Positions 46,261-58,040 of a stretch of 64,000 nucleotides of DNA are shown piece by piece. The position numbers and the translations under genes were made by a program. The stretch spans positions 62,001 to 126,000 of the forward strand of contig SWDT01000034.1 in assembly GCA_009193035.1 (NCBI GenBank), read 5' to 3'. The number at the start of each line of letters is the position of its first letter. The first letter of the stretch is position 1. A model generated the notes under the pieces. That model was not told where the DNA came from. It worked only from the letters and a program-made list of their open reading frames with translations, and did not search any database. Source of the stretch: Halicephalobus mephisto. Its lineage: Eukaryota; Nematoda; Chromadorea; Rhabditida; Panagrolaimidae.

Positions 46261-46794
46261 TAAATTTTTAAAAATGAAATTTTAAAAAAAATTAAATCTT
46301 GAAGAATTGAAATTCTTTTTTTTTTAATTTTTAAATTCTTTTTTTTTTAATTTTTGAAATATTTTTCAAACAAAAGGTGTAAAAAACCTGACAGCTGTAA
46401 AAAGATCGAAAAAAAAACATTTTAAAAAATCAATATTCATATCAACACCAAAATTACACAACTTTTTTATTTTTTTATTTTGAATAAAAAATTAACCAAA
46501 AATCGCATTTTCCCAACTTTGGTCCCGGCACGAAAAACGACATTACAGTATCTAAGATTATTTTTTAACATTTTTAAATTTTTTCAATTTCTTGTACTCA
46601 GTAGGTGGATGAGGATGTCCGAAACCCGTCATGTGCAAAAAATTAAAAAATAGTCGGAAGCCATTAAAAATACATTTTAAAAAATGAAGCCATAGTTCGT
46701 GACAAGACTAAAGGTAAAAATTTGGTTTATTTTTCGGAACTATAAACGAGGGTGGAAATGATTAAATAAAAACAAATTTTTTCTGTACTTTGGT

Positions 46795-47125
46795 CCCGAC
46801 ACGATTTTTTGGAGTTTCAGAAACCACACAATTGCTCACAACTGACCGTAATCGAACTTGCAAGATTACGGTCAGTTGTAATTTTGTAACATTTGTGAAA
46901 ATGAACATTTTTAGTGTTGTATTATATTTCGTAATTTTATATAATTTCTTAATTAACCGTATATTGTAAAAGTCATATATGAACTTTTTTACAAAACAGT
47001 CCCGACACGACTTTTTGGAGTTTCAGAAACTACACAATTACTCACAACTGACCGTAACCAGCAGGTTCGATTACGGTCAGTTGTAAGTGATTTTGTAACA
47101 TCTGTGAAAGTGTATAATGTTGTAT
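46795..47125. repeat. two copies of a hairpin-bearing repeat
   Basis: Units at about 46795-46910 and 47000-47125 share CCCGACACGA, TTGGAGTTTCAGAAAC and a long hairpin. Copy 1: ACAACTGACCGTAATC pairs with GATTACGGTCAGTTGT (46838-46879, 16-bp stem). Copy 2: ACAACTGACCGTAA pairs with TTACGGTCAGTTGT (47044-47084). The loops differ while the stems agree. Confidence 0.85.
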
Positions 47126-47214
47126 CTCGGCGAAGCGGTGTGGTTGCGTGGGATATGAGGATATGAAACTTTCTTATTTACGATAACAATAACAAAATTA
47201 GCACAATAATAATA

Positions 47215-47770
47215 ATAATAATAATAGTTTAACAATCAATATATTATCCATACAGTATGTCCACTATCTAGAAAGTAAAAATTTCTCTTCGGGACTCGGC
47301 TTGATTACACAATAACAAGTTAGCATATCGATAAAATAAAGACCGAACACAAAAATTATGTTAATTAATTATTTAACAATAAATATACTATCTATACAGT
47401 ATGTCCACTATCTAGAAAGTAAGGATTTCCCTTCGGGACCGTGCCTCCTGGCTTGATTACACAATAATTAGTTAACTCATTAATATAATAAAGACCGAAC
47501 ACAAAAATTATATTAATTAACTATTTAACAATAAATATACTATCCATACAGTATGTCCACTATCAAGAAAGTAAAAATCTCCCTTCAGGACCTGGCTTGA
47601 TTACGCAATAGTCAGTTAACTCATTAATATAACAAAGACCGAACACAAAAACTATGTTAATTAATTATTTAACAATCAATATACTATCTATACAGTATGT
47701 CCACTATCAAGAAAATAAAAATCTCCCTTCAGGACCTGGCTTGATTACGCAACAGCCAATTGACATACTG
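47215..47770. repeat. tandem array, four units of 144-152 bases
   Basis: CAGTATGTCCACTATC recurs at about 47253, 47397, 47549 and 47693; each unit also has CTTCGGGACC/CTTCAGGACC, CTGGCTTGATTAC and AAGACCGAACACAAAAA. A (ATA)n run precedes it at about 47200. Confidence 0.9.
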
Positions 47771-47929
47771 ATATTTCAGTATCTAAGATTATTTTTTAAA
47801 GACATTTAATATTTTTTCGGATTTACGAAACCTATCAAATGTAAAAAAAAAAATAAATTTAGAAACTTTTAAAAATTGCATTAAATAATAAAATTATTTT
47901 TCATTTCGAAATTAAAATTGAGCACTTTT

Positions 47930-48990
47930 TGGTCCTTGAAACTACACGTAATTCGAAAAATAAATGTTTTTTGAGATTTGGTCCCGACACGAAAGACAAT
48001 ATTACCGTATTCAGAATCATTTTTTGCTAATTTTTAATTTTTTTATTTTTGGATAAACTTCGATATTTCAAAATTTAACAAATGCAAAAAATTTTAAAAT
48101 TTAAAATTTAAAATATTTAAAAAGTGAAATAATTTTTCGTGTCGGGACCGAAATTCGACAATTTTTTATTTTTCGAGTAAAAATTAATTTAAAAATAAAC
48201 ATATTCGTTGAGTTCTGGTCCCGACACGAAAAACGATATTACCGTATCTGAGACCATTTTTTTTATTTTCAATATTTTTGATACATTTCGAAATTAGTAA
48301 ATGAAAAATATTCGAAACCTAAAATGTGTAAACAAATCGAAAAACGTCAGTCAAAAACCTATTAAAATTTAAATTTAAAAAACTAAAAATGTCATCCATG
48401 TCAAAAAAAATTAAACAGCTTTTTTATTTTTTTTAATTTTGAATAAAAATTTACTTAATCAAAAATCATATTTTCCAAACCTTGGTCCCGGCACGAAAAA
48501 CGATATTACAGTATCTCAAACTACTTTTTTTATTTTTAAATTTTTTTTAATTTTTAAATTCTTTTTTTTTTATTTTTAAATTTTTTTTTTAATTTTTGAA
48601 ATATTTTTCAAACAAAAGATGTAAAAAATCGAAAAAAAGTATTTAAAAATAACATTTTAAAAAATCAATATTCATCTCAGGACCAAAATTAAACATCTTT
48701 ATTTTTAAATTTTAAAAATTTACTTAATCAAAAATCATATTTTCCCAACTTTGGTCCCGGCACGAAAAACGACATTACAGTATCTCAAACTACTTTTTTT
48801 ATTTTTAAATTTTTTTTAATTTTTAAATTCTTTTTTTTTTATTTTTAAATTCTTTTTTTTTAATTTTTAAATTTTTTTTTAATTCTTGAAATATTTTTCA
48901 AACAAAAGGTGTAAAAAACCTGACAGCTGTAAAAAGATCGAAAAAAAAACATTTTAAAAAATCAATATTCATATCAACACCAAAATTACA
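47930..48990. repeat. diverged array with GGTCCCGACACGAAAAACG
   Basis: Five units of about 220-300 bases each carry GGTCCCG(A/G)CACGAAAAACG, then ATATTAC(A/C)GTATCTGAGA-like text and A/T runs. Two units (near 48480 and 48750) are close copies of each other and of one at 46500. Confidence 0.75.
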
Positions 48991-50309
48991 CAACTTTTTC
49001 GCTTTTTTAATTTTAAAACAATTTGAAAATTATTCATTAACTTAATGAAGAAAATAAAATGATTAAATTTGTTCTTTAAAAAGAAATTTTCAATTTTTAT
49101 AATTTTTATTTTTTTCAATTTTTTAATTTTTTTGAATTTTCAATTTTTTTATTTTTATTTTTTTTCAAAATCTAAAAAATTGAAATTTTTAAAAAAGTTT
49201 CAAAAATTCAAGGTTTTTATTAAAAAAGTTAAAAATAAAAATACAAAGCATTTTAAAAATAAATTTTAATTAAAAAATAAAAATAACTTTCAATTTCGAA
49301 AATTTATTTAAAATTCTTGATAAATTTAAATTGTTGGTCTTTCAAAAATCAAAAAATAGACTACAGTAACGCCACAAATTCAACAAAAACAAAAATTCCG
49401 TAATTTTTCACAAATTTAATAAAAAAAATAATTTTAATTTTAAAATTTAAAAAAAGTAAAATTTATTTTTTAAAATATTTAAAATTTTCAAACGTATTTA
49501 AATTTTTTATTTTACAAATTTAATAAAAAAAATAATTTTAATTTTAAAATTTAAAAAAAATTAAAATTTATTTTTAAAAATATTTTGGATTTTTTTATTT
49601 TTTAAATTTAATAAAAAAAATAATTTTAATTATAAAATTGAAATCATTGTGATTTTTTAATTCAAAACTTTATTAAATATTTTTAAAAAATGCAAATTGT
49701 TATTTTTCAAATTTAGATGAAAGTAAGAAAACTTATAAATTATTTATAAAAATTTTTATAAAGTATAATTTTAATTATAAAATTCGAAAAATCATAACTT
49801 CCTTATTTAAAAACCTACAGAAATCACCGAGATATCATTTTATAGATTTTTTCAACTTTTATCTAAATCGAAAAAAACAAAATTTATACTTTTTAGAATT
49901 TTGAAAAAATTTAATTTTAATTATAAAATTCAAAAAATCATAACTTCCTTATTTAAAAACCTACAGAAATCACCAGTATATCATTTTATAGATCTCCTCA
50001 ACCTCCATCTGCAGTTGAAAAATTGACAATCTAACTTTATTTTAAAACCAGTTATGGTTCAAAACCCCTCCGGCATATATGTAAATTTACTCAACTTTAA
50101 AAATTAAAAAAACAATGTTCTACAGGTTTGATTATCTATTTGTTTTAAATTTATTTCAGTTACAATAATGTTGATAAAATTTGAAAATAAAAAAAATATT
50201 TTTTTTGCCAGAACATGACCCCTTTTTCCCCGTTTGCCTTTCTTGACCAGCTCGCGCGTTTGGTTTTTGAGGGAGAATTTTGGCGGGATTTTTCCGCTTC
50301 GATTTGAAC
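48991..50309. other. A/T-rich desert
   Basis: Includes two near copies of AAAAATCATAACTTCCTTAT with CCTACAGAAATCACC (about 49790 and 49930) and three copies of an AATAATTTTAATTTTAAAAT-type unit (49430-49640). 50205-50309 is balanced but ends in the adjoining element. No supported gene. Confidence 0.5.
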
Positions 50310-50508
50310 GGCCGCACGACGGTTGTCCCCAGTGACATTTGCTCCCCTTTGATTTCCGCTGATTTCGAAGCTCTTTTTAAATTAATTTTTTCTTACTTAA
50401 CTAAAATATCAAGTTAATTTAATTATTAGAAAAATTGATATAAAAAAGAAATAAATATTGCGAAATAGAGAAGGAGCAAATGTCGCTGGGGACGACTGTC
50501 GTGCAGCC
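50310..50508. mobile_element. 199-base non-autonomous element
   Basis: Inverted ends of about 43 bases: GGCCGCACGACGGTTGTCCC on the left matches the complement of GACGACTGTCGTGCAGCC on the right, continuing as CAGTGACATTTGCTCC / GGAGCAAATGTCGCTG. Flanks GATTTGAAC and GATTTGGAT could be a decayed 9-base target duplication. Related to 12740-13253. The small frames starting MSLGTTVV on both strands are the ends read as codons. Confidence 0.8.
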
Positions 50509-50519
50509 GATTTGGATTA

Positions 50520-51600
50520 ATAGGGAAATCTCCATCTATCGTAATGGATTTCTCTCACTTTTTACTGTCTTCCCGGAGAGGGTAATTGTCAGTAATCATC
50601 TAATGAGACAGATGGCCATATTTAATGTGTTATTTTGCAATTTCCGTTTACCTAAATTTTGATTTTTTAAATTGTTATTTTATTAGTTTTTATTTTTTTT
50701 AATTTTAATTTTTTTGTTTTCTTCATATATTAAATAACCTTTTGTAAGTGCTTTCGAAGGTTAGAGACCATATTTTTCATTTAATTACGATTTTCGAACG
50801 CGTTATGTCTAGATTTCCGTTTACCTAAATTTTTGCTTTCTAAATTTGAATTTAAATTTAGTGTTTTTCATATATAAACTAACTCCCTATCTGTTCATAA
50901 AGTAGTTTCAATCAAGAATTCTCTTCTAATTACAAATGTTTAACTTATTTGGGATGTTCGTTTACTTAAATTTTAATTTTTTCCAATTTTTACTTTTATA
51001 TTTTATATTTTTCGTTGTAAATTAACTTTCCATCCATCTTCTAAGTGGTTAAAACTCTCGGTTTTCATCTGATGAGTTAATTGGAAATATGCGTTATTTT
51101 TCAGTTTTTGTTTAAATTTTAATTTTTTCCAATTTTTACTTTTTTCATTGTTTTAATTTTTACTTTCTGTGTAAAAAATATTCTACTTGTGCTCCAAAAG
51201 CCTAGAATCCGTATCGCTATCTAATAAAATAATTGTGGATATTTAGTGTGTTATTTTCAAATTTCTGCTTATCCAAATTTTTTTCCATTATTAATTTCTA
51301 TTTCTCTATTTTCTCATACAACAATCTTTTCTACACTTCAAAAGGTCCGAATCCATGTTGTCATTTAGTCAAAGATATCTAACGCGTTATTTCGTAATTT
51401 TTGTTTACCTATATTTTGTTTCTTCCTCTACATCTTCCCGTTGCTATTGGCTTTTGTACTATTTGGATCCGAAATGACCTCTTGTTCCTTGCTGTAGAAA
51501 ATTAGAATGGACATTTCTCATCCGATCGAACAATTGCAGGTATTTGACTTGTTATTTCTTAATAATTATTTACTTTTTTAAAACTTTGTTAATATTGATT
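50520..51600. repeat. old tandem array, unit about 180-190 bases
   Basis: Six diverged units keep the order: TCATCTAAT(G/A), then ATTTAACGCGTTATTT, then TTTCCGTTTACCTAAATTTT, then CATATATAAACTAACTTTCC. Non-coding; upstream of the membrane-protein gene. Confidence 0.6.
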
Positions 51601-51956
51601 TTCTTCGATTATTTACCCCATAAGATAACTTTATCAGTACCTCGAAAAGTTAAAATCAATGTTGATTAGCTTATCGTTAACCTTATATGAAACCGTTCTA
51701 ATTATATTTTCTGTTTGTCCAATGTTTAGTCCACTCGTTATATTCCCAAATCGGCGGTGTTTTCGTTGATGGAACATAAGCGGTCGTGATTGCTTGCCGA
51801 GGTTTTTTACTTTATGTGACTGGTCACGGCAGAACAAGCGCAAACAATGCTGGCCTCGCCCTCATCTTGCTTGCTTTGTTCGCGCGATCGTTGCCGTGTT
51901 TTGAGCTGTATTCATTGATTTTTTAAAATTTTATTTAATATAATAATTTAAGGGTA

Positions 51957-53695
51957 ATGGAGTACCTTCTGGATAAGTATTTCTTTCCATATGTTCCTTA
52001 TTCATTTCATGAAGGAACCAAAAAGTCGATTGTCAATGGAGCTATGAATGTGGTCGCTGTAAGTTTCTTTGAATTTAAAAAATGCAAATTTTTGGATTTT
52101 TTGAAATCTAAATTTATGAATTTTAAAATTTAAATTTTCGAATTTCTTCAGAAATATAAAATTTTAAACAGCAAAGTTGAATTTTTCTTATTTAAATTTA
52201 TTTTAGTGGGCAGATTGGTTATGCAAAGCTCAGGATCCATGGAAGATTTACGAAAACCATACTAGTTTCCTCATGTGTGAACTTGTTTTCTTCTTTACCT
52301 GCCTCTTGACCTTTATTCATGGTAATATTTTTTGTTTATCTCCCTAATCCCCCCTTTTTTAGCTTGGAGAAACGGTAATCGGTACATGTATGTCTGGATT
52401 GGAGTTCTCGTTCATGCTCTCAATGTTGAGAATCTCTGCTACTGGATTCCTGATTTGGATAATTTTTGGCAAGCTCAAGGAATTTTGACCTTTTTCGGAG
52501 CTCGAGCACCTTTATACATTATTTTGGGCATCTATCACACTTTTGATTACATTAGTTACGTTTGTGTCCAACGTCTTCATCTTCCGTGGTGGGCAGAAGG
52601 TCCTGCAGTCGGTCTTGGAGCTGTGATGCTGGATATGCCTTATGATATCATGGGAATCAAGCTGGTCTGGTGGACTTGGCATGATACTGATCCAAATATT
52701 TTCGACAGAATGAACTGGGTACCTTGGAATTCATACTATTTTCATGCTAGTTTTGCTTGTTCATTTGTCTGGATTATGAATATTGCAAGATATTTTCTTG
52801 TGAAAGATATCTATGATTGGAAAAAGTTTGGTCGTGAATTCTTATGTGTATTTCTTGCTGGAACTTTGGCCTTCTGGGGTGGAACTATTCAATTTGCTCT
52901 TTTGTATCATCCAGCTCATGATTATTTTGGTGTCCATTCTGAATACACGACTATTGCATTTTTAGCTGTTTATGCTATTATTGTCTATATTGGAGATCGT
53001 CAAAATAAGAAACCAGAAGCTAGAACAGGAGATAAGTATTTTTTTGATGAAATTCCTTTAGCTATATGTGTTCATTATATGTTTTATATGATTTTGGTTA
53101 TTGTTGCGGATCCAGTTAATATTGTTGCAGAAGGTCTTCATCAACCGATTGGTCCTTGTGATGAAGTACAGAAAGTTCAAACTCCAACAGGAAAAGTGGG
53201 TGTTAGGTTTAATTTTAAATGAAAAAGTGGGATTTTTAGGTTTTGACAAAACAAAAATATCTTTGCTTAGATAATTATGATGAGAAATATTTTGATTTTC
53301 ATTGTCTTCCAAGAGATGCGAAACTTCGATATGAAAAAGGAGCAGAACCTCTTGATTGGTACGCTATTTGTGGAACTCCATTTGAAAATCATGCTGAATA
53401 TATCTTTATCATCTGGACAATTTGTATTTTGTTCTTGACGATTTGGTTCCAATGGATTGCGAGATCTGGGACCCCGCCTGTGATTTACAAGTTGGTTTAT
53501 AGAAGTCCTGTTTCTGGTATTAACTGGTTCCGTTGGGGAAAGAAGCGTACCGCAGAAACTCAAGATGATGATGATGATGGTGATGATGTGTCTGATGAAC
53601 ACGAGGAAGTTCATGAAAACGTGCGCAGAAGAGGCAGACCAAGTCATAGTGGTGCCAGGAAGAGTTCTTCAAAAGGAAACAAAAAAGTGAACTAA
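51957..53695 (+). CDS. conserved multi-pass membrane protein, 501 residues
   Basis: Four exons: 51957-52058, 52207-52321, 52363-53195, 53240-53695; phases 0, 1, 0 and short introns with TTTTAG acceptors. About eight to ten hydrophobic segments, a Trp/His-rich core (MLDMPYDIMGIKLVWWTWHD, then WNSYYFHASF) and a charged C-terminal tail with an Asp run and basic serine-rich end, probably cytoplasmic. It resembles a nematode family of unknown function (I believe Pfam DUF7802; not verified). The conserved Asp, His and Trp residues between helices hint at an enzyme-like or transport core. AATAAA at 53753. First of three same-strand genes. Confidence 0.85.
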
Positions 53696-53988
53696 GGAGG
53701 ATAATTTATCGTGTTGTGAATTCTACTTGCTTTGTAATAGTTTTGAGAGTTGAATAAAAGTTTGTTTTTGAAGGATAACGAGGGATTCTGGAAGTGATAA
53801 AAGGATATGTAGAGAAGGAAAGCCGGAAGTTCCGGAAAAGATGACGGTCATTTCGAAATTCGCGTCGAGACCACGGTTGTTTTCGGCGCTTGTTTCTTTT
53901 GGAAAATATTCGAATTTGATTTTTGTTTTGTCATCGTTTTTTCATTTTAGATCTTTTCATTTTTTAATTTTTTTAATACTTAGTCAGA

Positions 53989-55181
53989 ATGTCTCTTACT
54001 AAGTTGGAAAAAACAGAAATTTTTAATAATTTGGTGGATTTTCTTCGACAAAATCAATCAGATTCGGCGAAAAAAATTTTGATGGAACATGATTGGCTTC
54101 TGAAGTTTGAAGATGACACAGGAAGACGTGCTGTACACTGGGCTGCTGTTGGAGGTTGTATGCCGTTTATTGAATTGATAAATACATTGGATCCGGAAGC
54201 TTTGGGAAAAGCGGATGATTCTGGATGGAGTTTGTTGATGATCGCCGCTTCTGCTGGCAGATTGAACGTTATTCAGTATTTACTAAGTTCTGTCCATGTC
54301 GATGTCAACCACAGGTAAGTTTTGATATATGAAAACATAAATTAAAAGAAGTTAGGTAAGAAGAATTGAATTTTAGGAAGTTCATATCTGACATGTTTGA
54401 AATTCTGGAATTTCTCAAAATATTTTATATATTGATCTTTATTAGGTTCTATATATGTTGATATATGTTATAGATAAGTTTCAATGTATGAAAAGAGAAA
54501 TTAAAAGAAGTTAGGTAAGAAAAATTGAATTTTAGAAAGTCCATATATGACATGTTTGAAATCCTATATTGAAATATTTCATATGTCGATCTTTATTAGG
54601 TTTTTTCATTATTGTTGTAGCTCAATTTCAACATGTGGGGATCTAATTTAGAAGGAATTAAGAAAAATTGAATTTTAATTTACCCATATATGGACTGCTT
54701 AAAATCTTCGTTTTTTTGAGTTTTTCATATATCGATTTTTGCTGAAAACAGCTTTTAAATGTTTAAATATGTGATTTTATTTTTTTATAAGTATTTTTAT
54801 TTTAGGAATAACAATGGCCAAACAGCTCTCCATTATGCGTGTTCCAAGAACCATCCGGCAATTGTGAAAATTTTGCTGCAAAATGGAGCTGATATCAACG
54901 TTCAAGACAAGTATAAAGCTGCTCCTGTCCATCGAGCCGCTGCTCAAGGCCATATTGACGTCGTCAGAATCCTCAGTGAACATCCGAAATTCAGAATTCA
55001 AATCACGGATAACGAAGGCAACAGTCCTCTTCATCTTGCTTGCGATGACCAACATGACAGTTTAGCTTTATTTTTAGCCAAAGTTGGGGCTGATATCAAG
55101 GCTATAAACAAAGCAGAAAAAACTCCGTTGGATTTGTGCAAAAGTACCGATTTGGCGACCAAATTGGAACGATTTGCGTAG
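53989..55181 (+). CDS. PSMD10: gankyrin, 26S proteasome assembly chaperone, 233 residues
   Basis: Exons 53989-54314 and 54806-55181, phase 2. Ankyrin repeats fill the protein (GRRAVHWAAVGG, GWSLLMIAASAGR, GQTALHYACSKNH, YKAAPVHRAAAQGH, GNSPLHLACDD, KAEKTPLDL). The order and the MHRAAAKG-like and EGNTPLHLACD-like repeats are those of gankyrin, and 233 residues compares with about 226 in mammals. Gankyrin binds the Rpt3 ATPase while the proteasome base assembles. ATACTTAG and AGTCAG lie just before the ATG, consistent with trans-splicing. AATAAA at 55204. The intron carries a triplicated unit. Confidence 0.93.
54315..54730. repeat. triplicated unit in the gankyrin intron
   Basis: Two close copies and one diverged copy of a unit of about 165 bases (TTAAAAGAAGTTAGGTAAGA, AATTGAATTTTA, GACATGTTTGAAAT, TTGATCTTTATTAGGTT). 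The first copy includes the splice donor region, so the intron grew by duplicating its own 5' part. Confidence 0.7.
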
Positions 55182-55515
55182 ACGGGTCATATTTGTTTTT
55201 TAAAATAAATTTATTTCCATTATAAAAATATATATTGGGTAATAATTTCATCAATGAAATCAGTTAACCATCTGGTGATTTATCTTGATTTTTAAAATTT
55301 TTTAGGATTTTATATAAAAAATTCACTTTTTTAGAAATTTTATATAAAAAATTCACTTTTTTAGAAATTTTATATATAAAAACTTACTTTTCTTTAAATT
55401 TTATACATAAAAACTTACTTTTTTTTATAACTTTTGTATAGAAATTTCATTTTTTTAGGTTTTTATGTGAAAATTTTAATTTTAGATTTTTATAAATACA
55501 GTTTTTAGGCTTGCG

Positions 55516-56123
55516 ATGTCTTCCAAGACCCAAATTTTCGAATTACTGTCGGTCCTGGACAACCTGAAGCACCTTGTTCGGACTGGGTGGAAGCACCACG
55601 AGGTACCTGATCCTGAAACCGTCTCGGGACACATGTACCGGATGGCGGTCCTCGCTATGACCCTGGCTGAAGAAGATCCTTCTGTCAACGCCGTTAGATG
55701 CGTCAAAATGGCCCTAGTTCATGATATTGGAGAAGCTATTATTGGGGATATAACCCCTAGATGTGGAGTATCTGATGAAGAAAAATTTAAATTAGAAGAG
55801 GAAGTAATTTTTATTTTAAAAAAATAGGATAATTTTGGTTTATTTTATAGGCTGTAAAGAAAATTGCCAGTTTTGTCCCGAAAGCAATCGAAGAAGACTG
55901 GATTTCCCTCTGGCATGAATATGAAACAGCAGCAACTCCAGAAGCCAAAGTTGTAAAGCAGTTGGATAAATTCGACATGATTGCTCAAGCTTTGTCTTAT
56001 GAAGAAAAATACGGTATTGATTTAGAAGAATTTTTTAAAGCTACTGTTAATTGTTTTTCAACTGAACCATTTATAACTTGGAATCGCCAAATTAGGGAAA
56101 AACGGGCAATGTTGAAGAAATAA
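55516..56123 (+). CDS. HDDC2: HD-domain 5'-deoxynucleotidase, HDDC2/YfbR type, 186 residues
   Basis: Exons 55516-55803 and 55851-56123, phase 0. The HD-domain metal ligands are in place: His in VSGHMYRM, the His-Asp pair in ALVHDIGEAIIGDI and the distal Asp in KQLDKFDMIAQA. Members remove phosphate from deoxynucleoside monophosphates; the human protein is about 204 residues. TTTTTAG seven bases before the ATG fits a trans-splice acceptor. Starts 334 bases after gankyrin, so the two may be co-transcribed. No AATAAA is obvious in the A/T-rich DNA right after the stop. Confidence 0.93.
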
Positions 56124-56476
56124 ATTGAATTTTTTTTAAATTTAAAGTTTTTTGAAGATGTTTGAATTTTTTTTTAAATTTAAAGTTTTTTTAGAATTAA
56201 AAATTTGAAATTTTTTTAGAAATTTGATTTTTAAAGATTTTTTAAAAATAAAATTTAAATTTTTGAAAAAATTTTTGGAAAAATTTGAATTTTTATATAA
56301 AATTAAAAATTTTTTTTATAAATTTTTCTTGTAAATTTTTGAATAAAGTTGAATTTTTGGAAAATTTTAAAGTTTTTTTTGTAAATTTTTGGGATTTTTT
56401 GGGATTTGAAAAGAGCAAATTCGAGTGAAAGGAAATGCCACCCTCAATCAAGAGAAAACTGGCGGCCTATCGGGCA

Positions 56477-56754
56477 TCAAATGTCCTCATTTGCCGGAGG
56501 GCGTCGAGGGACGTTTCCGGTGTCTGAAACAAACTGAAATTGGATAATTCAAACTTTGAAAATTTGGAATGTTAATTTTGTAAATATTCGAAATTTTTAC
56601 TGATCTTTTTCTAAAATTTACGGTTATTTCTGAAAAGAAGGATAATTGGAGTTTTGACACCCGGAAACGGGTCATTCAGGCTCTTGCGGATTTTCAATGG
56701 ATGTTTTAAACAAAAGTTGGAAAAACTGGTCTTTAGTTTTCTTGTCTTAGAAAG
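56477..56754 (-). other. possible last two exons of an unrecognised minus-strand gene
   Basis: Minus strand: a frame up to TTTCCGG with a GTGTCA donor (exon side 56661; LKIRKSLNDPFP), then a strong acceptor TTTGTTTCAG (exon side 56523) and a 15-codon frame to TGA at 56477 (TGNVPRRPPANEDI). The phases fit. The second exon is also open in another frame, so the reading is not unique. It would be convergent with HDDC2. Confidence 0.3.
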
Positions 56755-56769
56755 AAAAATAGTTTATAA

Positions 56770-57120
56770 ATATTTAAAATTTTTAAAAATTAATTTTATT
56801 TTTATTTTTTTAATTTATAGATCAGGATTACGGTAATATTATGGAAATTTTTTAAAATTAATTTAATTTTAATTTTTAATTTTTTTATTTTTTTATTTTT
56901 TTAAATTTTTAGATCAAGGTTACGGTAATATTATCGAAATGTTTAAAATTTAAAAAAATTAATTTAATTTAAATTTTTTATTTTTTTAAATTTTTAGATC
57001 AAGGTTACGGTAATATTATAGAAATATTTGAAAATTAAAAAAATTAATTTTATTTTTATTTTCTATTTTTTTTTTTAAATTTAAATTAAAATTACGGTAA
57101 TATTATAAATATAGAGAAAT
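56770..57120. repeat. tandem array, unit about 85-90 bases
   Basis: Four units of TTTTTAGATCAAGGTTACGG, TAATATTAT and long A/T tracts. Non-coding. Confidence 0.75.
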
Positions 57121-57419
57121 GTTTATAAATTTTAAAATCTTTTTTAAAATTAAGAAATTTAACTTTTTTGAATCATTCTTAAAAATACAAATTTGTAAAT
57201 AATTTTAAAAAAATAAAATTTGAATATTATTTTTGAATTTAAAAAATCCAATTTTATAAAATAATTTTAAAAAATATAAATTGAAATTTGAATAATATCC
57301 TTGAATAATGAAAATTCTCTGAATTTCTTTCAAGATGTTTTTTAAAATTAATTAAAGGATCAAAATTCAATATTACTTTTCCAAAAAAGTAACCCTCAAG
57401 GACTTGTACGAAAAAGCAT

Positions 57420-58040
57420 AACTTCCAGGTCAATAAAAAGTACAAATTGTCACTATTTTTTAATAATTTTTGTCACAAATTTCAAATATCCATGAAAATG
57501 TGACGATTATGTTATATTTCGAAATTATTACAAAATTAAAAGTTCCACTTTTTGTATATTGGAGCTGTTTTTGGATAGTGACTAGAAAGCCCTGATTTGA
57601 GTTGGAAATAGACACTATCCAAACTTTTTACACACAAAAAAGCGTAACTTTTAGGTCAATAAAAAGTACAAATTGTTACTATTTTTTAAATTTTTGTCAA
57701 AAATTTCAAATATTTATGAAAATATGACGATTGTGTTATATTTCGAGATTATTAAAAAATTAAAACATATTTTTTTTGTATATTGGAGCTGTTTTTGGAT
57801 AGTGATTCTGACAGCTCCAATAAAATTTGGATAGTGACTAGAAAGCCCTGATTTGAGTTGGAAATAGACACTATCCAAACTTTTTACACAAAAAAGCAGA
57901 ACTTTTAAATCAATAAAAAGTACAAATCGTCATTATTAAGTTTTAATTTTCGTCAAAAATTTCAAATATTTATAAAAATATGACGATTGTGTTACATTTC
58001 AAAATTATTACAAAATCAAAAGTTACGTTTTTTTGTAAAT
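57420..58040. repeat. compound array, unit about 240 bases, containing GGATAGTGAC hairpins
   Basis: Three units share GGTCAATAAAAAGTACAAAT, TTTCAAATATTTATGAAAAT, ATGACGATTGTGTTA, TTGGAGCTGTTTTTGGATAG, GCCCTGATTTGAG and GACACTATCCAAAC. The dispersed hairpin repeat has been captured in a longer repeating unit. Confidence 0.8.

Noticed and set aside
50156..50662. Two 60-codon frames starting MSLGTTVV on opposite strands
   Set aside because: Their shared N-terminus is simply the inverted end of the 199-base element read as codons.
53267..53647. 126-codon minus-strand frame
   Set aside because: Lies entirely opposite exon 4 of the membrane-protein gene, whose splice phase and family pattern are convincing.
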